NCBI RefSeq assembly: GCF_004295645.1
Contig: NZ_CP034752.1
Location: 4,000,001-4,064,000 of the forward strand
Length of the DNA: 64,000 nt
Origin: Limnobaculum zhutongyuii
GTDB lineage: Bacteria > Pseudomonadota > Gammaproteobacteria > Enterobacterales > Enterobacteriaceae
Reading direction: 5' to 3'
A program made the position numbers and the translations under genes. Under the pieces are notes generated by a model. The model was not told the DNA's origin, did not search any database, and saw only the letters and a program-made list of their open reading frames with translations. Positions 8,108 through 22,229 of the stretch are shown here, piece after piece. Position 1 is the stretch's first letter. Each line of letters begins with the position of its first letter.

Positions 8108-10042
8108 ATGTCTAACCGAAGAACCCAACGCGCTCAGGCGCAGCAATTTATTGACCAGCTACAGGGAAGCGCCTTTCCCGATTCTAAACGTATCTATCTA
8201 CAAGGTTCACAAGCGGATTTGCGCGTGCCTATGCGTGAAATTCAGCTATCACCCACGCTGATTGGCGGTAGCAAAGAGGAGCCTGAATATCAGGATAATG
8301 AACCGGTACCGGTTTATGATACTTCCGGCCCTTATGGCGACCCTCAAGCAACGCTGGATGTTCGACAAGGGTTACCTGCTTTGCGAAAAAATTGGATCGA
8401 ACAACGTGGTGATTCTGAGCCTTTGCCCCAGGTCAGTTCACACTTTATCCAAAAGAGATTGGCCGACGAAGGTTTAGACCACCTGCGTTACACCCATCTT
8501 CCCGCCCCTCGCAAAGCGAAGCCCGGCAAACGAGTTACCCAGTTACATTACGCCAGAGCGGGGATCGTAACGCCGGAAATGGAGTTTATTGCCATCCGAG
8601 AAAATATGGGACGGGAACGTATTCGTACCGATGTATTAAAACAGCAACATCCCGGACAAAACTTTGGAGCCGTATTGCCGGACAATATCACTCCCGAATT
8701 TGTTCGTGATGAAGTGGCGGCTGGCAGGGCGATTATTCCTCTGAATATCAACCATCCGGAATCAGAACCGATGATCATCGGTCGAAACTTTCTGGTGAAA
8801 GTGAATGCTAACATTGGTAACTCAGCGTTAACTTCATCGATTGAAGAAGAAGTAGAAAAACTGGTTTGGTCTACCCGCTGGGGAGCGGATACGGTAATGG
8901 ACCTTTCTACCGGACGCTATATTCATGAAACTCGTGAATGGATTATCCGCAATAGCCCAGTTCCTATTGGTACCGTACCCATTTATCAGGCGCTGGAAAA
9001 AGTAAACGGTATAGCTGAAAACCTCAACTGGGAAGTATTTAAAGACACGCTAATAGAACAAGCAGAGCAAGGCGTCGACTACTTCACTATCCATGCCGGT
9101 GTGCTGCTACGCTACGTGCCAATGACGGCCAATCGCCTGACGGGCATTGTTTCCCGGGGCGGTTCCATTATGGCGAAATGGTGTCTGTCTCACCATCAGG
9201 AGAACTTTCTCTATCTGCATTTTCGTGAAATTTGTGAATTATGCAGCCAGTACGATGTTGCTCTTTCACTGGGTGACGGCCTGCGCCCCGGCTCTATTCA
9301 GGACGCCAATGATGAAGCTCAGTTTGCAGAACTGAAAACGCTGGGTGAACTCACTAAAATCGCCTGGGAGTATGATGTTCAGGTGATGATTGAAGGACCA
9401 GGCCATATTCCTATGCATATGATCCGCCAGAATATGACCCTTGAACTGGAGCACTGTCATGAAGCACCCTTTTATACTTTAGGGCCGCTAACCACCGATA
9501 TCGCCCCGGGATATGACCATTTTACCTCTGGCATTGGTGCCGCTCTGATAGGCTGGTTTGGCTGCGCCATGCTTTGCTACGTCACTCCCAAAGAACACCT
9601 TGGTCTGCCTAATAAAGACGACGTAAAGCAAGGGCTTATTACCTATAAAATTGCTGCTCATGCTGCCGATCTGGCGAAAGGCCACCCTGGCGCACAAATT
9701 CGTGACAATGCTATGTCAAAAGCTCGCTTTGAATTCCGCTGGGAAGATCAGTTTAATCTGGCCCTCGATCCGGAAACCGCCCGAGCCTATCACGATGAAA
9801 CCTTACCGCAAGCCTCCGGCAAAGTTGCCCACTTCTGCTCAATGTGCGGGCCGAAGTTCTGTTCAATGAAAATTTCTCAGGAAGTACGGGATTTCGCCAA
9901 AGATCAGGCACAACAAAATTTACTGTCAGTGCAAGCCAGCGGAATGAACGAAATGTCAGAAAATTTCCGCGCTCAGGGCAGCGAACTTTATCACCCTGCC
10001 GCATCAGATACTGCAATAACGGAGAAAAACGCTCATGGCTGA
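8108..10042 (+). CDS. thiC: ThiC, HMP-phosphate synthase
   Basis: ThiC is the radical SAM enzyme that rearranges aminoimidazole ribotide to hydroxymethylpyrimidine phosphate, the pyrimidine part of thiamine. The 644-residue product (631 in E. coli) has the C-terminal [4Fe-4S] motif CSMCGPKFC near residue 582, the core GPGHIPMH and PLTTDIAPGYDH segments, and GWFGCAMLCYVTPKEHLGLP. The start follows TAGGAG. It is the first gene of thiCEFSGH behind a TPP riboswitch. thiE overlaps its end by 8 bases. Confidence 0.98.
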   Translation: MSNRRTQRAQAQQFIDQLQGSAFPDSKRIYLQGSQADLRVPMREIQLSPTLIGGSKEEPEYQDNEPVPVYDTSGPYGDPQATLDVRQGLPALRKNWIEQRGDSEPLPQVSSHFIQKRLADEGLDHLRYTHLPAPRKAKPGKRVTQLHYARAGIVTPEMEFIAIRENMGRERIRTDVLKQQHPGQNFGAVLPDNITPEFVRDEVAAGRAIIPLNINHPESEPMIIGRNFLVKVNANIGNSALTSSIEEEVEKLVWSTRWGADTVMDLSTGRYIHETREWIIRNSPVPIGTVPIYQALEKVNGIAENLNWEVFKDTLIEQAEQGVDYFTIHAGVLLRYVPMTANRLTGIVSRGGSIMAKWCLSHHQENFLYLHFREICELCSQYDVALSLGDGLRPGSIQDANDEAQFAELKTLGELTKIAWEYDVQVMIEGPGHIPMHMIRQNMTLELEHCHEAPFYTLGPLTTDIAPGYDHFTSGIGAALIGWFGCAMLCYVTPKEHLGLPNKDDVKQGLITYKIAAHAADLAKGHPGAQIRDNAMSKARFEFRWEDQFNLALDPETARAYHDETLPQASGKVAHFCSMCGPKFCSMKISQEVRDFAKDQAQQNLLSVQASGMNEMSENFRAQGSELYHPAASDTAITEKNAHG

Positions 10043-10703
10043 TATCATCCAAACCCATCTTTCTGCCTTACCCGATACGCCGTTTCCTCCAACGGAGAAA
10101 AAGCTGGGACTCTATCCGGTGGTTGATACTCTGAGCTGGATCGAACGTTTGCTAAATGCCGGTGTTACCACCATTCAACTGCGTATTAAAGACCAACCCG
10201 ACGGTGAAGTGGAAGGTATTATCCAACAGGCCATTGAACTGGGAAAACGTTTTAATGCGCGCCTGTTTATCAATGATTACTGGCGACTGGCAGTCAAACA
10301 CCAAGCCTACGGAGTCCATCTTGGCCAGGAAGATTTACTGACTGCCGATCTTCAGGCCATTCATCAGGCGGGCCTGCGTCTGGGTGTCTCTACCCATGAT
10401 GATGAGGAGTTGGCGCTAACGGTTGCCGTTCGCCCTTCTTATATTGCTTTAGGCCATATTTTTCCGACTCAAACTAAAGATATGCCTTCTGCTCCCCAGG
10501 GATTAGTCGAGCTAAAGCGTCATGTCGCCACCATTCCTGAGTATCCTACCGTAGCCATAGGTGGCATCAGTATCGACCGCGTACCGGATGTATTGGCCTG
10601 TGGAGTTGGCAGCATCGCCGTGGTGAGTGCCATTACTCAAGCTCAGGACTGGCGTCAGGCCACCGCTGAACTGCTCCGATTAATAGAACATGAGGGGCGT
10701 TAA
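10035..10703 (+). CDS. thiE: ThiE, thiamine-phosphate synthase
   Basis: ThiE couples HMP-pyrophosphate with thiazole phosphate to thiamine phosphate. The 222-residue TIM-barrel protein shows the family motifs LRIKD (near residue 49), INDYWRLA, YGVHLGQEDL, GVSTHDDEEL, ALGHIFPTQTK and AIGGIS. It overlaps thiC by 8 bases and is 2 bases from thiF, so it is translated from the same transcript. Length is like that of E. coli ThiE (211) with a slightly longer N-terminus. Confidence 0.96.
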   Translation: MADIIQTHLSALPDTPFPPTEKKLGLYPVVDTLSWIERLLNAGVTTIQLRIKDQPDGEVEGIIQQAIELGKRFNARLFINDYWRLAVKHQAYGVHLGQEDLLTADLQAIHQAGLRLGVSTHDDEELALTVAVRPSYIALGHIFPTQTKDMPSAPQGLVELKRHVATIPEYPTVAIGGISIDRVPDVLACGVGSIAVVSAITQAQDWRQATAELLRLIEHEGR

Positions 10704-10705
10704 TC

Positions 10706-11461
10706 ATGCTAAACGACAGCGAGTTTTTGCGCTATAGCCGCCAATTACTGCTGGAAGATATCGGACCGGAAGGACAAATCAAACTCAGACAATCTACGGT
10801 GTTAATTGTAGGTCTGGGTGGGCTTGGCTCACCGGTATCGCTCTATCTGGCAGCGGCAGGTGTAGGCAACCTATTACTGGCAGATGACGACAGTGTTCAT
10901 CTGACTAATTTACAGCGTCAAATACTGTTTCGTACTCAGGATATTGAACGTTCTAAAGCCAAACAGGCAAAAGAGCAGTTACAGGCGCTGAATCCACAAA
11001 TCAGTTATCAAGTCCTGGCCCAGCGGCTCACTGATGAGAACCTGAATAAGATTTTACCTCAGGTCGATCTGGTGCTGGATTGCTGCGATAACATGGCAAC
11101 CCGGCATGCTGTTAATGCTGGCTGTATCCAACATCGGATCCCACTGGTCAGCGGCAGTGCAGTCAGCTTTAGCGGACAGTTAATGGTGCTGAAGCCACCG
11201 TTCAATCATGGCTGCTATGCCTGTCTCTATCCTGACCAACAGGAGCCGGAACGTAACTGTCGTACTGCCGGAGTACTTGGGCCAATGGTGGGTACTATCG
11301 GCTCACTACAAGCACTGGAGGCAATAAAACTGCTTACAGGAGGAAACTCAGCCCTGGAAGGCAAACTACAGCTATTTGATGGTAAACAACATCAGTGGAC
11401 CACTTTACGACTGCAACGCGATCCAAATTGTCAGGTATGCGGAGGTCAGTATGCAAATTAG
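10706..11461 (+). CDS. thiF: ThiF, ThiS adenylyltransferase
   Basis: ThiF activates the C-terminus of the sulfur carrier ThiS by adenylation, an E1-like reaction. The 251-residue protein has the nucleotide-binding GLGGLGSPVSLYLAAAGVG near residue 33, DDDSVHLTNLQRQ, and the zinc-binding pairs CYAC and CQVC near residues 171 and 244. The C-terminal coding end overlaps thiS by 11 bases. MoeB is a close paralogue, but the thi operon context settles the call. Confidence 0.95.
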   Translation: MLNDSEFLRYSRQLLLEDIGPEGQIKLRQSTVLIVGLGGLGSPVSLYLAAAGVGNLLLADDDSVHLTNLQRQILFRTQDIERSKAKQAKEQLQALNPQISYQVLAQRLTDENLNKILPQVDLVLDCCDNMATRHAVNAGCIQHRIPLVSGSAVSFSGQLMVLKPPFNHGCYACLYPDQQEPERNCRTAGVLGPMVGTIGSLQALEAIKLLTGGNSALEGKLQLFDGKQHQWTTLRLQRDPNCQVCGGQYAN

Positions 11462-11651
11462 GGTGAATGAATCACCGATTAACGTAGAGCCTCCCATGAC
11501 TCTATCTGCTCTACTCCTGCAGTTAAATAAATCTGCAGTGGGTATGGCGGTGGCAGTTAATCAGCAAATATGTCCACGCACCCAATGGGACAGCCATCTG
11601 CTTCAGGATGGTGATGACATTTTACTTTTTCAAGCCATTGCAGGGGGATGA
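11451..11651 (+). CDS. thiS: ThiS, sulfur carrier protein
   Basis: ThiS carries the thiocarboxylate sulfur used to build the thiazole ring. The 66-residue ubiquitin-fold protein begins MQIRVNESPINV at the ATG preceded by GGAGG (inside thiF) and ends in the required Gly-Gly. This start gives the family length; an upstream in-frame start inside thiF would add 25 unrelated residues. thiG starts one base after its stop codon. Confidence 0.95.
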   Translation: MQIRVNESPINVEPPMTLSALLLQLNKSAVGMAVAVNQQICPRTQWDSHLLQDGDDILLFQAIAGG

Positions 11652-11652
11652 T

Positions 11653-12441
11653 ATGTTAACTATCGCAGAGACTACATTTACCTCACATCTGTTTGTTGGT
11701 ACCGGAAAGTTTTCATCTTCAACGATGATGATGCAGGCCATAGCTGCTTCTGGTTCAGAACTGGCAACCATGGCGATGAAACGGGTTGATGTTCATAGTA
11801 GTAGTGATGCTATTTTGACACCGCTACAGCAACATGGCATCAAACTACTGCCTAATACCTCGGGAGCAAAAACCGCCGCAGAAGCTATTTTTGCGGCTCA
11901 ATTAGCAAGAGAAGCACTGGAAACCAATTGGCTCAAGCTGGAAATTCATCCTGATGCCCGTTATCTGCTACCAGATCCGATTGAAACCTTAAAAGCGGCA
12001 GAGGAGCTGGTTAAACAAGGTTTTATTGTGCTGCCTTATTGTGGTGCCGACCCGGTGTTGTGTAAACGTCTGGAGGAAGTTGGTTGTGCTGCAGTGATGC
12101 CATTAGGTGCACCTATTGGTTCCAATTTAGGTTTAGTCACCAAAGAGTTTTTAAACATCATTATTGAACAGTCCACTGTTCCGGTAGTAGTGGATGCAGG
12201 AATCGGCAGCCCAAGCCATGCCGCTCAGGCGATGGAAATGGGAGCCGATGCCGTGCTGGTGAATACCGCCATTGCCGTAGCCAGAGACCCAATAAACATG
12301 GCGCAGGCTTTTAAACTGGCCGTTGAAGCTGGTCGCTTAGCCAGACAGTCCGGATTAGGTGCAATACGCCACAATGGCCACGCATCCGCTTCCAGCCCGT
12401 TAACTGACTTTCTCAAGTCCAAAGCGGTGGAGGTGAAATGA
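11653..12441 (+). CDS. thiG: ThiG, thiazole synthase
   Basis: ThiG condenses deoxyxylulose phosphate, dehydroglycine and ThiS-thiocarboxylate to thiazole phosphate. From ATG 11653 it has 262 residues (256 in E. coli), starting MLTIAETTFTSHLFVGTGK. Motifs include the Schiff-base Lys segment TNWLKLEIHPD near residue 98, PLGAPIGSN and VVDAGIGSPSHAAQAMEMGADAVL split over the phosphate-binding loop. It depends on dehydroglycine from ThiH, whose gene is broken here. thiH overlaps its stop by 4 bases. Confidence 0.96.
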   Translation: MLTIAETTFTSHLFVGTGKFSSSTMMMQAIAASGSELATMAMKRVDVHSSSDAILTPLQQHGIKLLPNTSGAKTAAEAIFAAQLAREALETNWLKLEIHPDARYLLPDPIETLKAAEELVKQGFIVLPYCGADPVLCKRLEEVGCAAVMPLGAPIGSNLGLVTKEFLNIIIEQSTVPVVVDAGIGSPSHAAQAMEMGADAVLVNTAIAVARDPINMAQAFKLAVEAGRLARQSGLGAIRHNGHASASSPLTDFLKSKAVEVK

Positions 12442-13549
12442 AAACGGAATTTCGCCACCGCTGGCAAAATCTGGACTGGGATGATATTTCCCTGAGTCTG
12501 TATGGCAAAACATCAAAAGATGTGGAACTGGCACTGAGAAACCAACAGCGTACGCTGAGTGATTTTATGGCGCTGATTTCTCCGGCGGCGTTACCCTATC
12601 TGGAAGAGATGGCGCAAAGGGCACAGAGCCTCACCCGCCAGCGTTTTGGTAATACCATTAGTTTTTACGCTCCGCTGTATCTTTCCAACCTTTGTGCCAA
12701 TGATTGTAGCTATTGTGGTTTTTCAATGAGCAATCGCATTAAGCGTAAAACGCTGGATGAACATGAAATTGCTCTGGAATGTCAGGCATTAAACGCTATG
12801 GGTTACAAACATCTGCTGCTGGTCACCGGAGAGCATCAGGGAAAGGTCGGCATGGACTACTTTCGTCAGCATCTTCCCGCTATTCGACAAAGATTCAGTT
12901 CACTGATGATGGAAGTACAGCCGCTAAAAACCGAAGAGTATGCTGAACTAAAAACTTTAGGATTGGATGCGGTGATGGTCTATCAGGAAACCTATCATGG
13001 CTCCACCTATCAACAGCACCATCTGAAAGGCAATAAACAGGACTTTTTCTGGCGACTGGCAACCCCAGAAAGGCTGGGAGATGCGGGTATAGACAAAATT
13101 GGACTGGGAACGCTAATCGGACTTTCCGCCGACTGGCGGAGCATCTGAATTTTCTGCAAAAGCGCTACTGGCAAAGCCGTTATTCTATCTCTTTTCCTCG
13201 TCTGCGCCCTTGTACCGGCGGAACTGAGCCCGCATCGCTGATGGATGATGCTCAGTTGGTTCAACTTATCTGTGCCTTTCGCCTGTTTGCTCCGGAAGTG
13301 GAACTTTCTCTCTCTACCCGTGAATCGCCGTACTTTCGTGACCATGTAGTGCCATTGGCGATTAACAGCGTAAGCGCCGGTTCAAAAACTCAACCCGGTG
13401 GCTATGCTGATAACAAGCCGGAGCTGGAACAGTTTTCACCTCATGATAATCGTTCCCCACAGCGGGTGGCCGAAGCGCTGATGGCTAAAGGACTTCAGCC
13501 GGTCTGGAAAGACTGGGATCGATATCTGGGGCATATTTCAGGGATATAG
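12438..13549 (+). pseudogene. thiH: ThiH, radical SAM tyrosine lyase, disrupted by a small deletion
   Basis: ThiH cleaves tyrosine to dehydroglycine and p-cresol for ThiG. The first 236 codons (from ATG 12438) match ThiH and hold the radical SAM cysteines CANDCSYCGF near residue 91. They stop at a TGA (13146-13148) just after LIGLSADWR. The rest of ThiH continues in the next frame from about 13139 (EHLNFLQKRYWQSRY, RLRPCTGG, LSLSTRESPYFRD, KTQPGGYAD) to 13549. Comparison with the 377-residue E. coli protein suggests 22 bases are missing at 13137-13138, which would restore exactly 377 residues. Without ThiH or a ThiO the thiazole branch should fail, unless another gene supplies dehydroglycine. 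Confidence 0.92.
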
Positions 13550-13810
13550 CTCGCAGAGCTAATGAAAACGGCAATATACCGTAAATTCTTTTTCGCTATG
13601 TCACGCAACATCAAGCTGTGGCGATAACAGAGAAAAAATAAATTGCATATAGTCGCCGGGTAAAGGCAGTCGACACCTTTACCGGAGCCACTGATTTCCC
13701 CCCGGCTCTGCATCAGCAACGCTGAGGTATTTCGTATAAGAATCTTTATTCGTTTTACCTCAGCCCTTTCTCACCGCCTGCGGATAAAAATCTGTAGGTA
13801 TCTGGCATAA
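13550..13810. other. Structured gap between thiH and rpoC terminators
   Basis: No gene is convincing in this stretch. It holds two inverted repeats: CCGGGTAAAGG / CCTTTACCGG (13656-13685, one bulged base, 9-base loop) and GCTGAGGTA / TACCTCAGC (13721-13764, 26-base spacer). The first could end thi transcription although it lacks a T tract. The second could form a long hairpin on either strand. Confidence 0.45.
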
Positions 13811-13836
13811 AAAAACCGCCCCTTGGGGCGGTTTTT
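13811..13836 (-). terminator. Terminator of the rplJL-rpoBC operon
   Basis: A 12-bp perfect stem AAAAACCGCCCC / GGGGCGGTTTTT with a TT loop lies 21 bases after the rpoC stop codon. It has A and T runs on both sides, so it can work in both directions and also protect against thi transcription. Confidence 0.95.
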
Positions 13837-13856
13837 AACTCAGCTAATTGGGCTGA

Positions 13857-16800
13857 TTATTCGTCATCACTACCCAGACCAGCGTTCAGTAGCTCAGCCA
13901 GGTTGGCTGTTGCTTCTTCGGCACTAACCTGAGGTGTTGCAACGTCTTCAACATGACGGCGACGTGCACGATCCTGATGATAAGCGTAACCGGTACCCGC
14001 CGGGATCAGGCGACCAACGATAACGTTCTCTTTCAGACCACGTAACTCATCACGTTTACCAGCAACGGCAGCTTCGGTCAGCACGCGCGTTGTTTCCTGG
14101 AACGATGCCGCAGAGATGAAGGACTCTGTTGCCAACGATGCTTTGGTGATACCTAACAGGTCACGGGCAAAGGTTGCAGCCAGTTTACCGTCTGCTTCAA
14201 GGGTGCGGTTAGCAATCTTGATGCGAGAGTATTCGGCTTGCTCGCCTTCCAGGAACTCAGTGTTACCCGGATGAACGATAGTACCTTTACGCAGCATTTG
14301 ACGAACGATAACTTCAATGTGTTTATCGTTAATCTTAACGCCCTGTAAGCGGTAAACTTCCTGCACTTCGTTAACGATGTAACGAGTCACTTCATGCACA
14401 CCACGCAGACGCAGGATGTCATGTGGAGACTCAGGACCATCGGAAACAACGTCACCGCGCTCTACCAGTTCGCCTTCAAACACGTTCAGCTGACGCCACT
14501 TAGGAATCATCTCTTCGTATGGCTCGCTGCCATCCATCGGAGTGATTACCAGACGACGTTTGCCTTTAGTCTCTTTACCGAAGGAGATCACGCCGCTGAT
14601 TTCAGCCAGAATCGCAGGCTCTTTCGGACGACGAGCTTCAAACAGGTCAGCAACGCGTGGCAGACCACCGGTAATATCGCGAGTACCGCCAGATTCCTGA
14701 GGAATACGCGCCAGTGTGTCACCTGGGTTAATCTCTACACCGTCTTCTAACTGGATAATTGCTTTACCCGGCAGGAAGTATTGAGCCGGCATATCAGTAC
14801 CTGGGATCAGGACATCATTGCCTTTAGCATCAACAATTTTCAGCGCAGGACGCAGGTCTTTAGTACTACCAGTACGTTCAGCACCTTCCAGCACAACGAT
14901 TGAAGACAGACCGGTTAATTCGTCGGTTTGACGAGTAATCGTCTGGCCATCAACCATGTCGGTAAAGCGAATGAAACCGCCTACTTCAGAGATAACTGGC
15001 ATGGTATGTGGATCCCAGTTAGCGACAGTTTCGCCACCGGTAACGCCAACGCCATCACCTTTCGCCATAACGGCACCATAAGGCACTTTATAGCTCTCTT
15101 TAGTACGACCAAATTCATCGATTAAAGTCAGTTCAGTATTACGTGAAGTGATAACCAGCTTGTTAGCAGCGTTGATAACAAACTTAGCGTTCTTCAGCTT
15201 CAGGTTACCGGTGTTTTTCACCTGGATACTGGATTCAGCAGCCGCACGCGATGCCGCACCACCAATGTGGAACGTACGCATGGTTAACTGTGTACCAGGC
15301 TCACCGATTGACTGAGCGGCGATAACACCGATAGCTTCACCTTTGTTGATGATATGGCCACGGGCCAGATCGCGTCCGTAACAGTTAGCACAAACACCGA
15401 AGTCGGTATCACAGCTAACAACAGAACGTACCTTGATAATATCAACAGAGTGCTCTTCTAACAGGTCACACCATTTTTCATTCAGCAGCGTGTTACGCGG
15501 CACCAGAATGTCAGCAGTACCTGGCTTCAGAACGTCTTCAGCCGTTACACGACCTAATACGCGCTCACGCAGAGGTTCTTTAACGTCGCCACCTTCGATA
15601 ACTGGCGTCATCACGATACCATCGTGAGTTCCACAGTCGTCTTCGATAACTACTAAGTCCTGCGCCACGTCAACTAAACGACGAGTCAGATAACCGGAGT
15701 TTGCAGTTTTCAGTGCGGTATCCGCCAGACCTTTACGAGCACCGTGAGTAGAGATGAAGTACTGGAGTACGTTCAGACCTTCACGGAAGTTCGCAGTGAT
15801 CGGGGTTTCGATGATTGAGCCATCTGGCTTAGCCATCAGACCACGCATACCTGCTAACTGACGAATCTGTGCTGCCGAGCCCCGCGCACCGGAGTCAGCC
15901 ATCATAAAGATGCTGTTGAAGGAAACTTGTTTCTCTTCCACACCGTCACGGTTAATCACGGTTTCAGAAGACAAGTTCTCCATCATCGCTTTCGCTACGC
16001 GTTCGTTAGCGGCAGCCCAGATATCGATAACTTTGTTATAACGTTCGCCGGCGGTAACCAGACCAGACTGGAACTGTTCCTGAATTTCTGCCACTTCGGT
16101 TTCGGCTTCAGTGATGATTTCTGCTTTCTTAGCAGGGATCACCATGTCATCGATACCGACAGACGCACCGGAGCGTGCTGCATAAGCAAAGCCGGTGTAC
16201 ATAGTCTGGTCAGCAAAAATAACGGTAGGTTTCAGGCCCAAGATGCGATAACAGGTGTTAATCATCTTGGAAATGGCTTTCTTACCTAACGCCTGGTTGA
16301 TAATTGAGTAAGGCAGACCTTTTGGCACGATCATCCACAGGATGGCGCGGCCAACGGTAGTATCTACCAGACCCGTTTTAGCAACCAGTTCGCCTTCAGC
16401 ATTTTTTTCATACTCAGTGATACGAACTTTAACGCGAGCATGCAGCTCTGCGTGACCAGCACGATATACGCGCTCGGCTTCTTTAGGTCCGCTCAGGACC
16501 ATGCCTTCGCCTTTCGCATTCACTTTGTCACGGGTCATGTAGTACAGACCCAAAACAACGTCCTGAGATGGTACGATGATTGGCTCACCGTTCGCAGGAG
16601 ACAGGATGTTGTTGGTAGACATCATTAACGCACGCGCTTCCAGCTGGGCTTCCAGCGTCAACGGTACGTGAACCGCCATTTGGTCACCATCGAAGTCGGC
16701 GTTATAAGCCGCACACACTAATGGGTGCAACTGAATCGCTTTACCTTCGATCAGAACCGGTTCAAACGCCTGAATACCTAAACGGTGCAGGGTTGGTGCA

Positions 16801-18074
16801 CGGTTTAACAGTACCGGGTGTTCGCGGATAACTTCGTCCAGGATATCCCATACTACGGCTTCTTCGCGCTCAACCATCTTCTTGGCAGCTTTAATGGTGG
16901 TGGCTAAACCACGCAGTTCCAGCTTGCCGTAAATGAACGGTTTGAACAGCTCTAATGCCATCTTCTTAGGCAGACCGCACTGATGCAGACGCAGGTATGG
17001 ACCTACGGTGATTACAGAACGACCGGAGTAGTCAACACGCTTACCTAACAGGTTCTGACGGAAACGACCCTGTTTACCTTTGATCATATCGGCCAAAGAT
17101 TTCAGAGGACGTTTGTTAGAACCGGTGATAGCACGACCACGACGACCGTTATCTAACAGCGCATCAACCGCTTCCTGCAGCATACGTTTTTCGTTACGTA
17201 CGATGATATCTGGCGCAGCCAGATCCAGCAGGCGCTTCAGACGGTTGTTACGGTTAATCACGCGACGATATAAATCGTTCAGATCAGAGGTCGCAAAACG
17301 ACCACCGTCCAGCGGAACCAGCGGACGTAAATCTGGTGGAAGAACCGGTAATACGGTCAGGATCATCCACTCTGGTTTGTTGCCAGACTGAATGAACGCT
17401 TCCAGCAGCTTAACGCGCTTGGTCAGCTTTTTACGTTTGGTTTCAGAGTTGGTTTCATTTAACTCTTCGCGCAGTTGTTCACACTCAGCTTCCAGATCCA
17501 TGCCTTTCAGCAGAGACTGGATAGCTTCAGCGCCCATCTTGGCGTCGAATTCATCACCGAACTCTTCCAGCGCGTCCAGATACTGCTCTTCAGTCAGGAT
17601 CTGACGACGCTCCAGGTTAGTCATACCGCCTTCAACAACCACATAAGATTCGAAGTACAGTACGCGCTCGATGTCACGTAATGGCATATCTAACAATAAG
17701 CCGATACGAGATGGCAGTGATTTCAGGAACCAAATATGCGCAGTAGGAGAAGCCAGTTCAATATGGCCCATACGTTCACGACGCACTTTAGTCTGAGTCA
17801 CTTCAACGCCACATTTTTCACAAATGACACCGCGATGTTTCAGACGCTTGTACTTACCGCACAAGCATTCGTAATCTTTTACTGGTCCGAAAATACGGGC
17901 ACAGAAAAGGCCGTCACGTTCTGGTTTGAACGTACGGTAGTTAATGGTTTCCGGCTTTTTAACTTCGCCGAAAGACCAAGAACGGATCATGTCTGGCGAG
18001 GCCAGCGCTATTTTGATTGCATCAAACTCTTCGGTCTTAGTTTGTGCTTTCAGAAACTTCAGTAAGTCTTTCAC
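13857..18074 (-). CDS. rpoC: RNA polymerase beta' subunit
   Basis: RpoC forms the catalytic cleft of RNA polymerase with RpoB. The 1405-residue product is almost the E. coli length (1407). It starts MKDLLKFLKAQTK and has the N-terminal zinc site CLCGKYKRLKHRGVICEKC near residue 70, the active-site NADFDGD near residue 458 with the three Mg-binding Asp residues, and the second zinc site ending CANC near residue 895. It lies 126 bases after rpoB on the same strand and ends before a strong terminator. Confidence 0.99.
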   Translation of the reverse strand: MKDLLKFLKAQTKTEEFDAIKIALASPDMIRSWSFGEVKKPETINYRTFKPERDGLFCARIFGPVKDYECLCGKYKRLKHRGVICEKCGVEVTQTKVRRERMGHIELASPTAHIWFLKSLPSRIGLLLDMPLRDIERVLYFESYVVVEGGMTNLERRQILTEEQYLDALEEFGDEFDAKMGAEAIQSLLKGMDLEAECEQLREELNETNSETKRKKLTKRVKLLEAFIQSGNKPEWMILTVLPVLPPDLRPLVPLDGGRFATSDLNDLYRRVINRNNRLKRLLDLAAPDIIVRNEKRMLQEAVDALLDNGRRGRAITGSNKRPLKSLADMIKGKQGRFRQNLLGKRVDYSGRSVITVGPYLRLHQCGLPKKMALELFKPFIYGKLELRGLATTIKAAKKMVEREEAVVWDILDEVIREHPVLLNRAPTLHRLGIQAFEPVLIEGKAIQLHPLVCAAYNADFDGDQMAVHVPLTLEAQLEARALMMSTNNILSPANGEPIIVPSQDVVLGLYYMTRDKVNAKGEGMVLSGPKEAERVYRAGHAELHARVKVRITEYEKNAEGELVAKTGLVDTTVGRAILWMIVPKGLPYSIINQALGKKAISKMINTCYRILGLKPTVIFADQTMYTGFAYAARSGASVGIDDMVIPAKKAEIITEAETEVAEIQEQFQSGLVTAGERYNKVIDIWAAANERVAKAMMENLSSETVINRDGVEEKQVSFNSIFMMADSGARGSAAQIRQLAGMRGLMAKPDGSIIETPITANFREGLNVLQYFISTHGARKGLADTALKTANSGYLTRRLVDVAQDLVVIEDDCGTHDGIVMTPVIEGGDVKEPLRERVLGRVTAEDVLKPGTADILVPRNTLLNEKWCDLLEEHSVDIIKVRSVVSCDTDFGVCANCYGRDLARGHIINKGEAIGVIAAQSIGEPGTQLTMRTFHIGGAASRAAAESSIQVKNTGNLKLKNAKFVINAANKLVITSRNTELTLIDEFGRTKESYKVPYGAVMAKGDGVGVTGGETVANWDPHTMPVISEVGGFIRFTDMVDGQTITRQTDELTGLSSIVVLEGAERTGSTKDLRPALKIVDAKGNDVLIPGTDMPAQYFLPGKAIIQLEDGVEINPGDTLARIPQESGGTRDITGGLPRVADLFEARRPKEPAILAEISGVISFGKETKGKRRLVITPMDGSEPYEEMIPKWRQLNVFEGELVERGDVVSDGPESPHDILRLRGVHEVTRYIVNEVQEVYRLQGVKINDKHIEVIVRQMLRKGTIVHPGNTEFLEGEQAEYSRIKIANRTLEADGKLAATFARDLLGITKASLATESFISAASFQETTRVLTEAAVAGKRDELRGLKENVIVGRLIPAGTGYAYHQDRARRRHVEDVATPQVSAEEATANLAELLNAGLGSDDE

Positions 18075-18200
18075 GGATCGGCTCCTGTCGGAGTTAAACC
18101 TGTTGGGCGCTCAACTTATTCCTAAACTTACGTTTAAGGGGTTAAGCGCCCCTGTGCCCTGCAACCATCCCCGGCGACCGGGGCTGGAAATAAGAGGAAT

Positions 18201-22229
<4,029 letters not shown>

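Noticed and set aside
13146..13148. TGA in thiH as selenocysteine or programmed frameshift
   Set aside because: About 8 conserved residues are missing at the join, so bases are lost. No slippery sequence is present, and the family has no Sec there.
13495..13719. 74-residue minus-strand frame overlapping the thiH end
   Set aside because: No ribosome site, no family features, and it crosses hairpins and the thiH coding end.
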